Below are positions 55,617 to 64,000 of a stretch of DNA of 64,000 nt, in pieces (the first letter of the stretch is position 1; every line of letters begins with the position of its first letter). The translations under genes were made by a program, and so were the position numbers. Source of the DNA: Pseudomonadota bacterium. GTDB taxonomy: Bacteria; Pseudomonadota; Gammaproteobacteria; Burkholderiales; Rhodocyclaceae. The stretch is from positions 62,001 through 126,000 of the forward strand of contig QQUN01000054.1 of NCBI GenBank assembly GCA_008501585.1. The letters are read 5' to 3'. The notes below the pieces were generated by a model. That model did no database searches and was not told where the DNA came from. It was given only the letters and a program-made list of their open reading frames with translations.

Positions 55617-55971
55617 ATCCTGCGCATACCCTATCAAATCCAGGGTGTTGCACTTCATTCTGAAGCACGCTCTGCCAAGCATCTACCGGGGCCGACGAGA
55701 TTCAGTTAGTGGCGATCCATTGGCCATAAATGTTTCTTGTTAATGAAAAAAACTACAGTCTGACAATTTTGTGGCCATAATGTCGACTAAATATCATCTG
55801 GTGATGATAATTATGACAATTCTGATTTTTGAATAAGCCGCTTATCGTTCGTAGAAATGATTGCGATCAAGTTTGGACGATTCCGGGAGCAATATACTAC
55901 CCCCGCGATTATCTCTTCCGCCTCCTGGTGCTTTTGGAGGTCGTTCAAGTTCTTTAATCAGGAGGTGCAAA
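55617..55971. other. 355-base AT-richer gap before the porin
   Basis: No gene is supported. It holds the inverted repeat at 55792-55809 and should contain the porin promoter. The first 70 bases may be the old IS3 end. Confidence 0.5.
55792..55809. promoter_or_regulatory. inverted repeat upstream of the porin
   Basis: TATCATC-TGGT-GATGATA is a perfect 7-base palindrome in AT-rich DNA, about 165 bases before the porin ATG. It may be an operator; the binding protein is unknown. Confidence 0.4.
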
Positions 55972-57198
55972 ATGATCTCAGCCGCAATCCCGGCGCCGCG
56001 TCGGCTCTCCCCAGTGTTAGTTGCAATATCGCTCGTGCATGGCGTGTCGGCGCCCGCATTGGCAGGGTCCGGAAGTTTTGCAGAAGCACTGACAGGCGGA
56101 AAAGCGTCGATTGACGCTCGCCTTCGTTACGAAAGCGTGGATCAGGACAACGCTCTGAAGAATGCGAATGCTTTTACCGCCCGTGTGCGTCTTGGCTATA
56201 TGACCGGCGAGTTCGCAGGCTTTGGAGCATTTGTCGAGGCAGAGCATGTCAATGCCCTGGGGGGGGAGGGTTACAACAGCACGACCAACGGCAAAACTGC
56301 CTACTCAGTCGTCGCCGATCCCGAAGCGACTGAAATGAACCAAGCGTATCTGAGCTACTCTGGCTTGTCTGGGACGGTCATAAAGTATGGCCGTCAGCGT
56401 ATCAAACTTGATAATGACCGCTTTGTCGGGAACGTAGGCTGGCGCCAGAACGAACAAACCTACGATGCGCTCAGTGTGGTCAATTCCACCTTGCCGAATA
56501 CGACGATCACCGCGGCTTATATCACGAATGTCAACCGGGTCTTCAGTGATGAAAGCACCGCGGGCAATTTCCAGATGAGCTCGCCGATCTTTAACGTCAA
56601 GTACTCCGGCTTCGGTTTTGGTGAATTTGTCGGCTATGCTTATCTGCTGGATTTCGACACTCTTGCGTCGAACTCGACGCAAACCTATGGCATTCGCTTT
56701 AATGGCAGCACGCCGATTCAGTCGGTCAAGGCGCTCTATACGGCAGAGTTCGCGAGCCAGCGTGACTACAAGGACAATCCGGGCGATTTCAGCCTAAGCT
56801 ACTATCGTCTCGAGGGCGGTGTCGGTCTATCGAGTGTGCAGTTCAACCTAGGTCAAGAAAAACTGAGCGGTAATGGTAGATTCGCATTCCAGACACCCCT
56901 GGCGACCCTGCATGCGATGAACGGCTGGACCGACCAGTTCCTGTCGACCCCGGCCAACGGTCTCAAGGATACTTATGTCTCGGCGAGCACAACGGTTCAG
57001 GGCTTAAAGCTTGCAGCGGTTTATCATGACTTCCGCGCGGACAAGGGAAGTGCAAAATACGGCACTGAGTGGAATCTTGTTGCAACAAAAAAGATCGGCG
57101 AGAACTATGCGGTAGGAGCCAAGTACGGCCGATATAACGCTGACAGCTTCAAGGTTGACACAGACAAAGTTTGGCTGTGGGCGGAAGCCAAGTTCTAA
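55972..57198 (+). CDS. outer-membrane porin, alginate-export-like family
   Basis: 408 residues from ATG 55972, chosen because AGGAGGT lies 6 bases upstream. A signal peptide ends near APALAG. Beta-strand-rich sequence with SYSGLSGTVIKYGRQRIKLDNDRFVGNVGWRQNEQTYDALSV, and a C-terminal Phe (VWLWAEAKF), as in outer-membrane barrels. The solute is not evident. It lies within the copper region but between insertion-sequence scars, so a copper role is not shown. Confidence 0.82.
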   Translation: MISAAIPAPRRLSPVLVAISLVHGVSAPALAGSGSFAEALTGGKASIDARLRYESVDQDNALKNANAFTARVRLGYMTGEFAGFGAFVEAEHVNALGGEGYNSTTNGKTAYSVVADPEATEMNQAYLSYSGLSGTVIKYGRQRIKLDNDRFVGNVGWRQNEQTYDALSVVNSTLPNTTITAAYITNVNRVFSDESTAGNFQMSSPIFNVKYSGFGFGEFVGYAYLLDFDTLASNSTQTYGIRFNGSTPIQSVKALYTAEFASQRDYKDNPGDFSLSYYRLEGGVGLSSVQFNLGQEKLSGNGRFAFQTPLATLHAMNGWTDQFLSTPANGLKDTYVSASTTVQGLKLAAVYHDFRADKGSAKYGTEWNLVATKKIGENYAVGAKYGRYNADSFKVDTDKVWLWAEAKF

Positions 57199-57423
57199 AT
57201 CGGTAATTTGTTTGGTTTGCGACACAGGGGCGATGTTTGTCGCCCCTGTGGATCAATCAGGGCCATCGCAGCGCAAAGTTGGAGGGGTTGTCAATCAAGC
57301 CGTCAAACGGCGCTTTGCAACTCTATTAGGTACGTAGAAAAACCTCGCTCTAGCCGTTCTTGGAAAATTGCGGAGTCCTGAGCCTCGCTGCCCCTGGCGT
57401 CGATAAAACCACGCAGCGCCATC

Positions 57424-57658
57424 ATGACCGACCTGTTCCCCGATGATCATCACCGCAAGAAGATCGTCACCTTGGGCGATCCGCTTGTCGCGACGTCGTA
57501 CATTGACTTTGCGGTCTTGGCGATCGAAAGCGATATGATTGCGACGCGAGCGGTGAGTGCGCAGGGCGCTCGCCCGTCGTATCCAACTGAAACGATGGTG
57601 CACATTCTGGTATTGAAGCGCTTGTACACCTTGTAGGACGAACAGATCGAGTACTAGT
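57424..57658 (+). pseudogene. IS5-family transposase remnant, 5' part
   Basis: MTDLFPDDHHRKKIVTLGDPLVATSYIDFAVLAIESDMIA then TETMVHILVLKRLYTL, a stop, DEQIEY, a stop. This matches the start of IS5-type transposases. The reading continues after the inserted IS3 element as QLLDRMSDKRFCALSS. Confidence 0.8.
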
Positions 57659-57725
57659 TGACCTGCTCGGGGATTTTCGGACCACGTAAAACTTGAGAGG
57701 ATGGCTTCCTTGCGATGAGGAAGTC

Positions 57726-57989
57726 ATGAGAAAGAGTCGTTTCACCGAAGCCCAGATGGTCGCGATCCTACGCGAAGCCGACAGAAGTCCGGTCGCGGAG
57801 GTCGCCAAGAAGCACGGCATCAGCGATCAGACGATCTACGGCTGGCGCAAGCAATACGGCGCGATGGACGCCAACGAGGTCAAGCGACTGCGCCAGCTCG
57901 AGCAGGAGAATGCGCGGCTGAAGAAGATCCTCGCCGAGTGTGACCTCGAGATCGAGGTGATGAAGGAGATCGCAGCAAAAAAATGGTGA
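57726..57989 (+). CDS. IS3-family transposase OrfA
   Basis: 87 residues: MRKSRFTEAQMVAILREADR, HGISDQTIYGWRKQYG and a leucine-zipper-like tail (LRQLEQENARLKKILAECDLEIEVMKEI). It ends in AAKKW at an A7 run, a likely site of -1 frameshifting that would fuse it to OrfB. Confidence 0.92.
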   Translation: MRKSRFTEAQMVAILREADRSPVAEVAKKHGISDQTIYGWRKQYGAMDANEVKRLRQLEQENARLKKILAECDLEIEVMKEIAAKKW

Positions 57990-58837
57990 GCGCACCCGTG
58001 CGTCGTCGGCAGGTCGAGTACGCCAAGGTGCGCGCTCTGTCGGAACGGCGCGCGTGTGCGCTGATGTCGGTGGCACGCTCGGCGGTGCGCTATCAGTCGC
58101 GCATGCGGCAGAAGGACGCATCCGCGCTGGCCGCGATGAGCATCTTGTCTGCGCAGTATCCATGCTATGGATATCGACGCATTCAGGTGTTCCTCGAACG
58201 GCAAGGGCATGCGATGAGTGCTGATCGGGCATGGCGGCTATGGCGCCAGGCTGGATTGCAGGTGCCGCGCAAGCGCTCACGACGACGCGTCGCCACGGGA
58301 AGGCCCCGGCCGCAACCACCGAGCGGTGCGCGCCAGGTAAGGGCGTACGACTTCGTGTTCGATGCGTGTGCCAACGGCCAGCAGTTGAAGTGCCTGACCG
58401 TGATCGACGAATTCACCCGCGAGTGCTTGGCGATCGACGTTGCCGGCTCGATCCGTTCCGGACGCGTCATCGAAGTCCTGGCGCAACTCGTCAGCCTTCA
58501 CGGCGCGCCACGCATGCTGCGTTCGGACAACGGTCCGGAATTCGTCTCCAAGGCGTTGTTGAAGTGGGCAGCGTCGGAGAACCTGGACATGGCGCTGATC
58601 GACCCCGGCAAGCCGTGGCAGAACGGCACCACGGAGAGCTTCAACGGCAAGTTCCGGGATGAATGCTTGTCGATGGAGTGGTTTCGCAACCGCGTCGAAG
58701 CCAAGGTCGCGATCGAACAATGGCGACGGCATTACAATGAGGTCCGCCCGCATTCGAGCCTCGGACGGCGAACCCCGAACGAGTTCAAGAAGCTGTGTAG
58801 TTCAACCACCACCCCGGAGGCCGTTCTCCAGGAATAA
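57983..58837 (+). CDS. IS3-family transposase OrfB (DDE integrase core)
   Basis: 284 residues. HTH_21-type N-terminus (YGYRRIQVFLERQGHAMSADRAWRLWRQAGL), then rve DDE motifs: VIDEFTRECLAIDV, LRSDNGPEFVSKAL and GTTESFNGKFRDECLS. It overlaps orfA by 7 bases, and the fused OrfAB made by frameshift is expected to be the active transposase. Confidence 0.93.
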   Translation: MVSAPVRRRQVEYAKVRALSERRACALMSVARSAVRYQSRMRQKDASALAAMSILSAQYPCYGYRRIQVFLERQGHAMSADRAWRLWRQAGLQVPRKRSRRRVATGRPRPQPPSGARQVRAYDFVFDACANGQQLKCLTVIDEFTRECLAIDVAGSIRSGRVIEVLAQLVSLHGAPRMLRSDNGPEFVSKALLKWAASENLDMALIDPGKPWQNGTTESFNGKFRDECLSMEWFRNRVEAKVAIEQWRRHYNEVRPHSSLGRRTPNEFKKLCSSTTTPEAVLQE

Positions 58838-58863
58838 GTGGTCCGAAGAAATCAGGCAGGTCA

Positions 58864-58970
58864 CAGTTGCTCGATCGTATGAGCGACAAGCGTTTCTGCG
58901 CCCTGAGCAGCGCAACGAACATCCCGGACCGAACGACGGTGTGGGTGGTACTGATCACCTATGTCGCCAG
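58864..58970 (+). pseudogene. IS5-family transposase remnant, continuation
   Basis: CAGTTGCTCGATCG continues the frame cut at 57658: QLLDRMSDKRFCALSSATNIPDRTTVW, typical of IS5 transposases. The rest of the gene is lost. 58971-59181 holds no gene I can support. Confidence 0.75.
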
Positions 58971-59181
58971 CCAAATTTGGCTGTATTTCGACGGCATCAA
59001 GCATTTTAAAAGCCTTTGTCCATTGAGGGTAGTTGGCCGCGCTGACGCTGGGCGATTGCACCTATTAAGCATAGACTCCTTCCCGCGAAATCGCACACGG
59101 CCTCCAGGCGCGATGAACCGCTTTCCATAAAAAAGACTTGTGCACAGCGCAGAAATCCCGTCCACTCTCATCTTTTGGGCG

Positions 59182-60048
59182 ACGGATGGGAAAGACGCTG
59201 GTGGAGCATTTTGCCGTAATCGAAGACCCGCGCCGGGAGCACGTGGCGCACGACCTTTTCGACATGTTGCTATTGATGCTAAGAGCCTTCGGGGCCCCGA
59301 CAAACGCAACCCGCTCCACATGGTCAGCGCCCTCGCCACCGAAGTGGCGTTGGTGCTGGCACAGCGCGAGGTGCCCAACAAAGGCAGCGATTTGAGCGCG
59401 ATTCCCTACCTGCTCGACGCGCTTGAGTTGCGCGGCGCGCTGGTCAGCCTCGATGCGCTCGAATGACAGCGCGATCTGGCTCGGCAGATCCGTGAACGCG
59501 GCGCCGACTACCTGCTGGCGGTCAAAGGAAACCAGCCCGGCTTGCACTAGATGCTTGAAGACGCCATTGCTGATCAACCCAACGCGCTGGCCGATGAACA
59601 GATCAGGGGCGGGCATGGGCGAAAGAGCGTTCAGACCGCGCAGGTCATTCCCAACGACGGTTTAGTCGACCGGGAGCAGTGGCCCGAGTGCGCCGGCCTG
59701 GGGCGAGTCCTGTCGCTGCGCATTCCGAACGGCAAAACGGGACGCATCGAAACGAGCTACAACATCAGTTCGGCTGTGCTCGACCCTGATGAACTGGCCG
59801 GTGCAGCCCCCAGACATTGGGCGGTCGAAAACGACCTGCATTGGCGGCTCGATGTGATGCTGCGCGAAGACGCCTGCGCCGTAAAGCGCGATCACGCCCC
59901 TGCAAACATGTCGATCGTTCGTCGCATCATTCTGAACATCCTCAAGCTCGATACGACGCATTCGAAGCGCAGCGTGCGGTTGCACCGAAAGTGCGCCGGC
60001 TGGGATGACGATGAACGCATGCGCGTGCTGCAGATTCAACCATTATGA
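59182..60048 (+). pseudogene. ISAs1-family (H-repeat) transposase, broken
   Basis: MGKTLVEHFAVIEDPRREHVAHDLFDM matches the N-terminus. Then a frame change and deletion lead to PDKRNPLHMVSALATEVALVLAQREVPNKGSDLSAIPYLLDAL, followed by in-frame stops near 59464 and 59548. The C-terminal half is open (LRIPNGKTGRIETSYNISS, HWAVENDLHWRLDVMLREDACAVKRDHAPANMS). The gene is not functional. Confidence 0.85.
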
Positions 60049-60162
60049 TGAAAGGATGCAATCGCACTGGCGCCGACGGTAGGGTCCCCCTCGCTAGAAC
60101 CTTTTGTCCAATCTTCAGCAGTTCTACGGAAAACTGTGATGACACATGAAAGTGACATTCTG

Positions 60163-60178
60163 GTTACACATATGTAAT
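60163..60178. promoter_or_regulatory. CusR/CopR box 3 upstream of copK
   Basis: GTTACA-CATA-TGTAAT, with the same shape as boxes 1 and 2, about 165 bases before the copK ATG. Two further half-sites (TGACA at 60140 and 60153) lie just upstream. Confidence 0.6.
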
Positions 60179-60343
60179 CGTCCAGCCACCGAGATGTCGA
60201 CCTATGCTGGTTATCTTGAGTATCAGGGTGTGGTGGCGAGTCGCTATTTACCACTCACCTGAACGTCCATGGGCCGATTTCATCGATATTTAGGACATGG
60301 AGAAAGCATGGACAAAATTGCAAATATCTTCAAGGAGCAAATA

Positions 60344-60607
60344 ATGTACAAAAAACTTGCAGTGATGGCTGCCTCAGCGTTGGTTGCAACTTCCGTTTTT
60401 GCGGCTGACACCCACAATCTTGCGGACACTATTGTCCTCAAGGACGGTTCAAAGCTGTATATCTACAAAGACGGCAAGATGACTATGGAAGACAAGGTCG
60501 GAAGGCCGACTACCATGATGGAAGGCCATGCGATGGAAACAAAGGATGGTCAAAAAATCATGATGAAAGGTAATGAGATTTGGCGCCTGCATCGGGTCAC
60601 TCCCTGA
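60344..60607 (+). CDS. copK: periplasmic copper-binding protein CopK
   Basis: 87 residues from ATG 60344 (AAGGAG 8 bases upstream), with a signal peptide ending VFAAD. The mature part, LKDGSKLYIYKDGKMTMEDKVGRPTTMMEGHAMETKDGQKIMMKGNEIWRL, matches CopK of Cupriavidus, whose clustered Met residues (here at KMTMEDK, MMEGHAM and IMMKGNE) bind Cu(I). It is a small carrier or buffer of periplasmic copper. Confidence 0.92.
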   Translation: MYKKLAVMAASALVATSVFAADTHNLADTIVLKDGSKLYIYKDGKMTMEDKVGRPTTMMEGHAMETKDGQKIMMKGNEIWRLHRVTP

Positions 60608-60639
60608 ATCCTAGGTCGGCCCCGCTAGTTGTTTCGCAA

Positions 60640-60673
60640 GCCACCACTGCGCGATAAGCCGCGTAGTGGCGGC
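60640..60673. terminator. hairpin after copK
   Basis: GCCACCACTGCGC / GCGTAGTGGCGGC pair with two G-T positions, followed by TATTGTATAT. It may terminate copK. The remainder of the 248-base gap (60608-60855) shows no gene. Confidence 0.4.
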
Positions 60674-60855
60674 TATTGTATATTGCAAGCATACAATGGA
60701 TTACGTGCGACTCGCGTTGGTCATTTCCGATTTGTCACGGGACGCGTTGAGCCGAGGTGCTGGCGTAAGGTGATGCTGAGGGTTTTGGGGAAGGCCCGTC
60801 GCATCTGTGCAAGGCGGAGATTCCTCGGTCAAGTGGGAGCGCCTTGTCGCTATTT

Positions 60856-61599
60856 TCAAATGCTGCGCACATCAAATTGTGCGCATTTCATGGTTACCAT
60901 CTTCCGCAGTTCGGCCTCTGCACGGATCATCGCGCTGACGGCCAGCGGATCGAACTGAGTACCTGCCATCGCCAGAATTTCTGTTTTGGCCGCATCAAAG
61001 GACACGCCAGCCCGGTAAGGGCGGTCAGAGGTCATCGCGTCCAGCGTATCGATGACAGCGAACAAGCGCGCACCCAGCGGGATCGCGTTACCGGCTAGAC
61101 CGCGCGGATAGCCGCTACCGTCAAAACGCTCCTCGTGGCATTGCACTATCTGGGCAGCAACGCTCATGTTGGGCAGGTGACTCACAATGCGAAAGCCGTC
61201 GTCTGGGTGGCGGCGCATCACCGCCCATTCCTCCGCATCTAGCGGGCTCGCCTTGAGCAGGATTTCGTCTGGGACCCCGATCTTTCCGAGGTCATGCAAA
61301 AGCGCACCCCAGTAGATCTGGCGCAGCACGGCGGGGTCGTCGGCGAACTGGCGCGCTAAGACTTGGGTGTGGCAGGCGACACGGCGGGAGTGTAGGCCGG
61401 TTTCGCGTTCGCGCAGATCGAGGGCTTCTGCCAAGGCTTCGACAAAAGCTGCCGGCGAAAATGATTCTGCATCGTCGGGGCCCGGATTCGCGCGGTCGAG
61501 CAAGCAGCGCTCGCACAGGCCCGGGGTGTCTGTAGCAAAAGGCTGAACGATCGCGGGTGCCGCGCTGCAGGCCGCGCAGGTGGGTGTGCCAGTACGCAT
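60856..61599 (-). CDS. HD-GYP domain protein with a two-CxxC N-terminus
   Basis: 247 residues from ATG 61597-61599, sharing one base with the YHS stop (TGATG). The HD-GYP core is complete: HSRRVACHTQVLA, LLHDLGKIGVPDEILLK, HPDDGFRI, CHEERFDGSGYPRGL and VIDTLDAMTSDRPYR. Members break down c-di-GMP. The first 35 residues have CAAC (8, 11) and CERC (29, 32), a likely metal-binding knuckle. Translation is coupled to the YHS gene of the copper ATPase operon. Confidence 0.88.
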   Translation of the reverse strand: MRTGTPTCAACSAAPAIVQPFATDTPGLCERCLLDRANPGPDDAESFSPAAFVEALAEALDLRERETGLHSRRVACHTQVLARQFADDPAVLRQIYWGALLHDLGKIGVPDEILLKASPLDAEEWAVMRRHPDDGFRIVSHLPNMSVAAQIVQCHEERFDGSGYPRGLAGNAIPLGARLFAVIDTLDAMTSDRPYRAGVSFDAAKTEILAMAGTQFDPLAVSAMIRAEAELRKMVTMKCAQFDVRSI

Positions 61600-62087
61600 C
61601 AATGGCAGCCCGAGGGCGGGCCGACTTGCAACTGACCGATCTCGCATTCTTCGGTGTAATGCACAAACCCGCGGCGCAGGCGCTCGGCCCAACCGCTGCC
61701 CAGTTGTGCGCCAGCGGCAGCCAGGGCGGCTTCGATCTGCTCGGCGGTGGCCTGCAACAAATCATAGGTGACGGCAATGTCGGCGGCCTCGACGTCGAGC
61801 GCTTCAATTCCCATCATTGCGCCAATCTGCGTGCTCAGCGCCGCTGCCTGGGCCGTATCCAGCGGCAGGTCGAGTACAAACTTGCGCCGTTTGAGCACCT
61901 TCAAGCCTTGCTGCTTGGGGGCTGGTTGGCCAGGGCGGCCAATGTAGAGATGGGGGTTGGCGACAAAGCGTTCGTGGCACTGCGCAGAACAAAACGCAAA
62001 GGGCTGACCTTGATAGTCGGTCGGGTGGCTGTTCGGGGCGACCATCATGCCGCAGACGACATCCTTGACGCGCGCGTGTGTGCTCAT
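61599..62087 (-). CDS. YHS-domain protein, probable copper chaperone or accessory
   Basis: 162 residues. The YHS domain is VKDVVCGMMVAPNSHPTDYQGQPFAFCSAQCHERFVANPHLYI, with Cys and Met ligands of the heavy-metal type found at the N-terminus of some copper ATPases. The rest (KRRKFVLDLPLDTAQAAALSTQIGAMMGIEALDVEAADIAVTYDLLQATAEQIEAAL) looks like an HMA-type fold without its CxxC. It starts 16 bases after the ATPase stop. Confidence 0.82.
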   Translation of the reverse strand: MSTHARVKDVVCGMMVAPNSHPTDYQGQPFAFCSAQCHERFVANPHLYIGRPGQPAPKQQGLKVLKRRKFVLDLPLDTAQAAALSTQIGAMMGIEALDVEAADIAVTYDLLQATAEQIEAALAAAGAQLGSGWAERLRRGFVHYTEECEIGQLQVGPPSGCH

Positions 62088-62103
62088 GTTTTTGATCCTT
62101 GAA

Positions 62104-64000
62104 TCAGATGACGACGCGCCGCAGACGCAAGGCGTTGGCGATGACGGACACTGACGACAGACTCATGGCCGCAGCCGCAAAGATGGGCGAGATGAGGATG
62201 CCGAAGAAGGGATAGAGCACCCCCGCGGCGACCGGCACCCCTGCGGCGTTGTAAACCAGCGCGAAGAACAGGTTCTGGCGGATGTTGCGCATGGTGGCGA
62301 CGGAGAGCTTGCGTGCGCGCACGATGCCGGTCAGGTCGCCCTTGACCAAAGTGAAACCGGCACTCTCGATGGCCACGTCGGCGCCGGTGCCCATGGCGAT
62401 GCCCACGTCGGCCTGGGCCAGCGCGGGGGCATCATTGACGCCATCGCCGGCCATTGCGACTTTGTGTCCGGCCCCCTGCAATTCCTTGACGATGCGCGCC
62501 TTGTCGGCGGGCAGCACGTCGGCGCGGATTTCGTCAATGCCGAGCTGCGCGGCGACTGCGCGGGCGGTGCGTTCGTTGTCACCCGTGGCCATGACGATGC
62601 GCAGCCCTTGTGCGTGCAGCGCCTTGAGCGCCTCCGGGGTGCTGTCCTTGACAGGGTCGGCCACGCTGACCATGCCGGCGATTTCATTGCCGATCAGCAC
62701 GAACATCACGGTCTCACCCTGGTCACGCCGGCGATTGGCTTCGTCCATGTCGCGCCGCGCATCCACGCCCAGTTCCTCGAGCAGCTTGGCGTTGCCCAGC
62801 GCCACCGCCTTGCCATCGACCTCGCCTTTGACGCCCTTACCTGTGATGGCCTCGAAGGCGTCGGCCTTGGTCAGTGAAACGCCGCGCCCCTCCGCACCGC
62901 TGACAATCGCCTCGGCCAGCGGATGCTCGGAGCCGCGCTCCAGGCTGGCCGCGAGGCGCAGCACCTCATCTTCGTCATGGCCTTGCGATGGCAGCACTGC
63001 CACCAGTTTGGGCTTGCCCACAGTAAGCGTGCCGGTCTTGTCCACGATCAGGATGTCGACCTTGGCAAAGCGCTCCAGCGCCTCGGCGTTTTTGATCAGC
63101 ACGCCGGCCTGGGCGCCGCGGCCGGTGGCGGTCATGATCGACATCGGTGTGGCCAGCCCCAGTGCGCACGGGCAGGCGATGATCAACACCGCTACCGCCG
63201 ACACCAGCGCGTACGCCAGGGCTGGTGTTGGCCCCCAGACGGCCCAGCCAATAAAGGCCAGCACCGCAATACCGAGCACAGCCGGAACGAACTTTCCAGC
63301 CACCGAATCGGCGAGTTTCTGGATCGGTGCGCGCGAGCGCTGCGCGTTGGCCACCATGTCGACAATCTGCGACAGCAGCGTATCGGCACCGACGCGCTTG
63401 GCTTCGATGATGAGTGAGCCGGTGCCGTTGATGGTGGCGCCGGTGACGGCGTCGCCTTCGGTCTTCTCGACCGGCACCGACTCGCCAGAGATCATCGACT
63501 CGTCGATCGACGAGCGACCTTCGAGTACTACGCCATCGACCGGCACCTTGTCGCCGGGACGCACCCGCAAGCGGTCTCCCACCGCGACGTCTTCGAGTGC
63601 GATTTCTTCTTCGCGATTGTCGGCGCGGATGATGCGCGCCGTTTTTGGGGCTAGGTCAAGCAGCGCGCGGATTGCCGAGCCCGTGCGCTCACGTGCGCCC
63701 AGTTCCATCAACTGACCGAGCAACACCAGCACCACGATCACCGCGCCGGCTTCGAAATACACCCCGACATGGCCCTCGGCGTCGCGAAAGCCAACCGGGA
63801 AGATATCCGGCATCAGCACTGCCACCACACTGAACAGATAGGCCGAGCCGACGCCGAGTGAGATCAGGGTGAACATGTTGAGGCTGCGGTTGATCACCGA
63901 TTTGACACCACGCTCGAAGAACGGCCAACCCGACCACAGGATCACTGGTGTGGCGAGGAACAGCTCGACCCACAAACTTGCGCGTTCGCCCATCATCTCG
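62104..64000 (-). CDS. copper-translocating P1B-type ATPase (N-terminus beyond window)
   Basis: The frame is open to the right edge, so the N-terminal metal-binding part and the first helix or two are missing; 632 codons are present. Motifs: [10 protein letters not shown] in the metal channel, DKTGTLTVG (phospho-Asp), HP in [18 protein letters not shown] and [16 protein letters not shown]. This is a Cu(I) exporter of the CopA/CopF type in the inner membrane. It heads an operon with the YHS and HD-GYP genes. Confidence 0.94.
   Translation of the reverse strand, partial: EMMGERASLWVELFLATPVILWSGWPFFERGVKSVINRSLNMFTLISLGVGSAYLFSVVAVLMPDIFPVGFRDAEGHVGVYFEAGAVIVVLVLLGQLMELGARERTGSAIRALLDLAPKTARIIRADNREEEIALEDVAVGDRLRVRPGDKVPVDGVVLEGRSSIDESMISGESVPVEKTEGDAVTGATINGTGSLIIEAKRVGADTLLSQIVDMVANAQRSRAPIQKLADSVAGKFVPAVLGIAVLAFIGWAVWGPTPALAYALVSAVAVLIIACPCALGLATPMSIMTATGRGAQAGVLIKNAEALERFAKVDILIVDKTGTLTVGKPKLVAVLPSQGHDEDEVLRLAASLERGSEHPLAEAIVSGAEGRGVSLTKADAFEAITGKGVKGEVDGKAVALGNAKLLEELGVDARRDMDEANRRRDQGETVMFVLIGNEIAGMVSVADPVKDSTPEALKALHAQGLRIVMATGDNERTARAVAAQLGIDEIRADVLPADKARIVKELQGAGHKVAMAGDGVNDAPALAQADVGIAMGTGADVAIESAGFTLVKGDLTGIVRARKLSVATMRNIRQNLFFALVYNAAGVPVAAGVLYPFFGILISPIFAAAAMSLSSVSVIANALRLRRVVI

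Larger units (their letters stand above)
57659..58863 (+). mobile_element. IS3-family insertion sequence nested in the IS5 remnant
   Basis: Ends TGACCTGCTCGGGGATTTTC (57659) and, on the other strand, TGACCTGCCTGATTTCTTCG (58863) are inverted repeats. Length is 1205 bases. Flanks TAGT and CAGT form a 4-base target duplication with one change. orfA and orfB are open with a run of A at their overlap, so the element looks able to transpose. Confidence 0.88.

Noticed and set aside
55741-55840. TGACA-N4-TGT-like stretches upstream of the porin as further copper boxes
   Set aside because: Only half of each palindrome matches (TGTGG, TGATT), so I kept the regulon to three sites.

Overview
The window is GC-rich and gene-dense. 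It reads as a chromosome segment of a denitrifying, motile betaproteobacterium, most likely Rhodocyclales (Thauera/Azoarcus-like). This rests on nor accessory genes, small flagellins, a CopK homologue and general protein character; no rRNA or marker gene fixes the genus.

Layout. (1) 1-3163, minus strand: nitric-oxide-reductase accessory genes (norE, a norF-like gene, norQ, a small membrane protein, and a 4Fe-4S membrane protein cut by the window edge), with an FNR/DNR-like box upstream of norE. (2) 3171-5536: a DUF938 methyltransferase and a chemoreceptor. (3) 5551-12970, minus strand: flagellar genes (ycgR, an flhB C-domain gene, fliK, fliT, fliS, fliD, flaG and three tandem flagellins). (4) 13253-22354, minus strand: a sugar/glycosylation operon built on CDP-glucose chemistry (rfbF, rfbG, a 3,5-epimerase-like gene, a C-methyltransferase, an NAD-dependent reductase, a CmcI-like protein and a 1249-residue multidomain glycosyltransferase). 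Its position beside the flagellins suggests flagellin glycosylation, though O-antigen is possible. (5) 22452-27184, minus strand: a HAD phosphatase, a diguanylate cyclase and a NarL-type two-component pair. (6) 27303-27520: tRNA-Thr and initiator tRNA-fMet. The latter is followed by an apparent integrated element: short GTGCCCA repeats, an XRE repressor, an excisionase-like gene, a tyrosine recombinase and a coupled YhaM-like HD nuclease.

(7) 31017-46211: a complete type I-E CRISPR-Cas locus (WYL regulator, cas3, cas8e, cse2, cas7, cas5, cas6e, cas1, cas2) and an array of 74 repeats and 73 spacers. A Phd/UPF0175-DUF3368 (PIN) toxin-antitoxin pair lies between cas6e and cas1. It has its own palindromic operator, and cas1 starts one base after the toxin stop codon. 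(8) 46277-48063: an internally deleted IS66-family element next to the trailer end of the array.

(9) 48212-64000: a copper-resistance region. It contains a CusS/CusR-like pair, divergent copA-copB-cupredoxin, a Met-rich protein with a 43-residue peptide and a cytochrome c, a porin, copK, and a minus-strand operon of a copper P-type ATPase (cut by the window edge), a YHS protein and an HD-GYP protein. Three similar palindromes of the form RTKACA-N4-TGTMAT lie upstream of copA, the Met-rich operon and copK, and probably form one CusR/CopR regulon. Decayed insertion sequences (IS3, IS5 and ISAs1 types, with an apparently intact IS3-family copy nested in the IS5 remnant) are scattered through 55-60 kb.

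The best candidate for something new is the toxin-antitoxin module inside the cas operon, placed so that its operator could control the cas1-cas2 adaptation genes.
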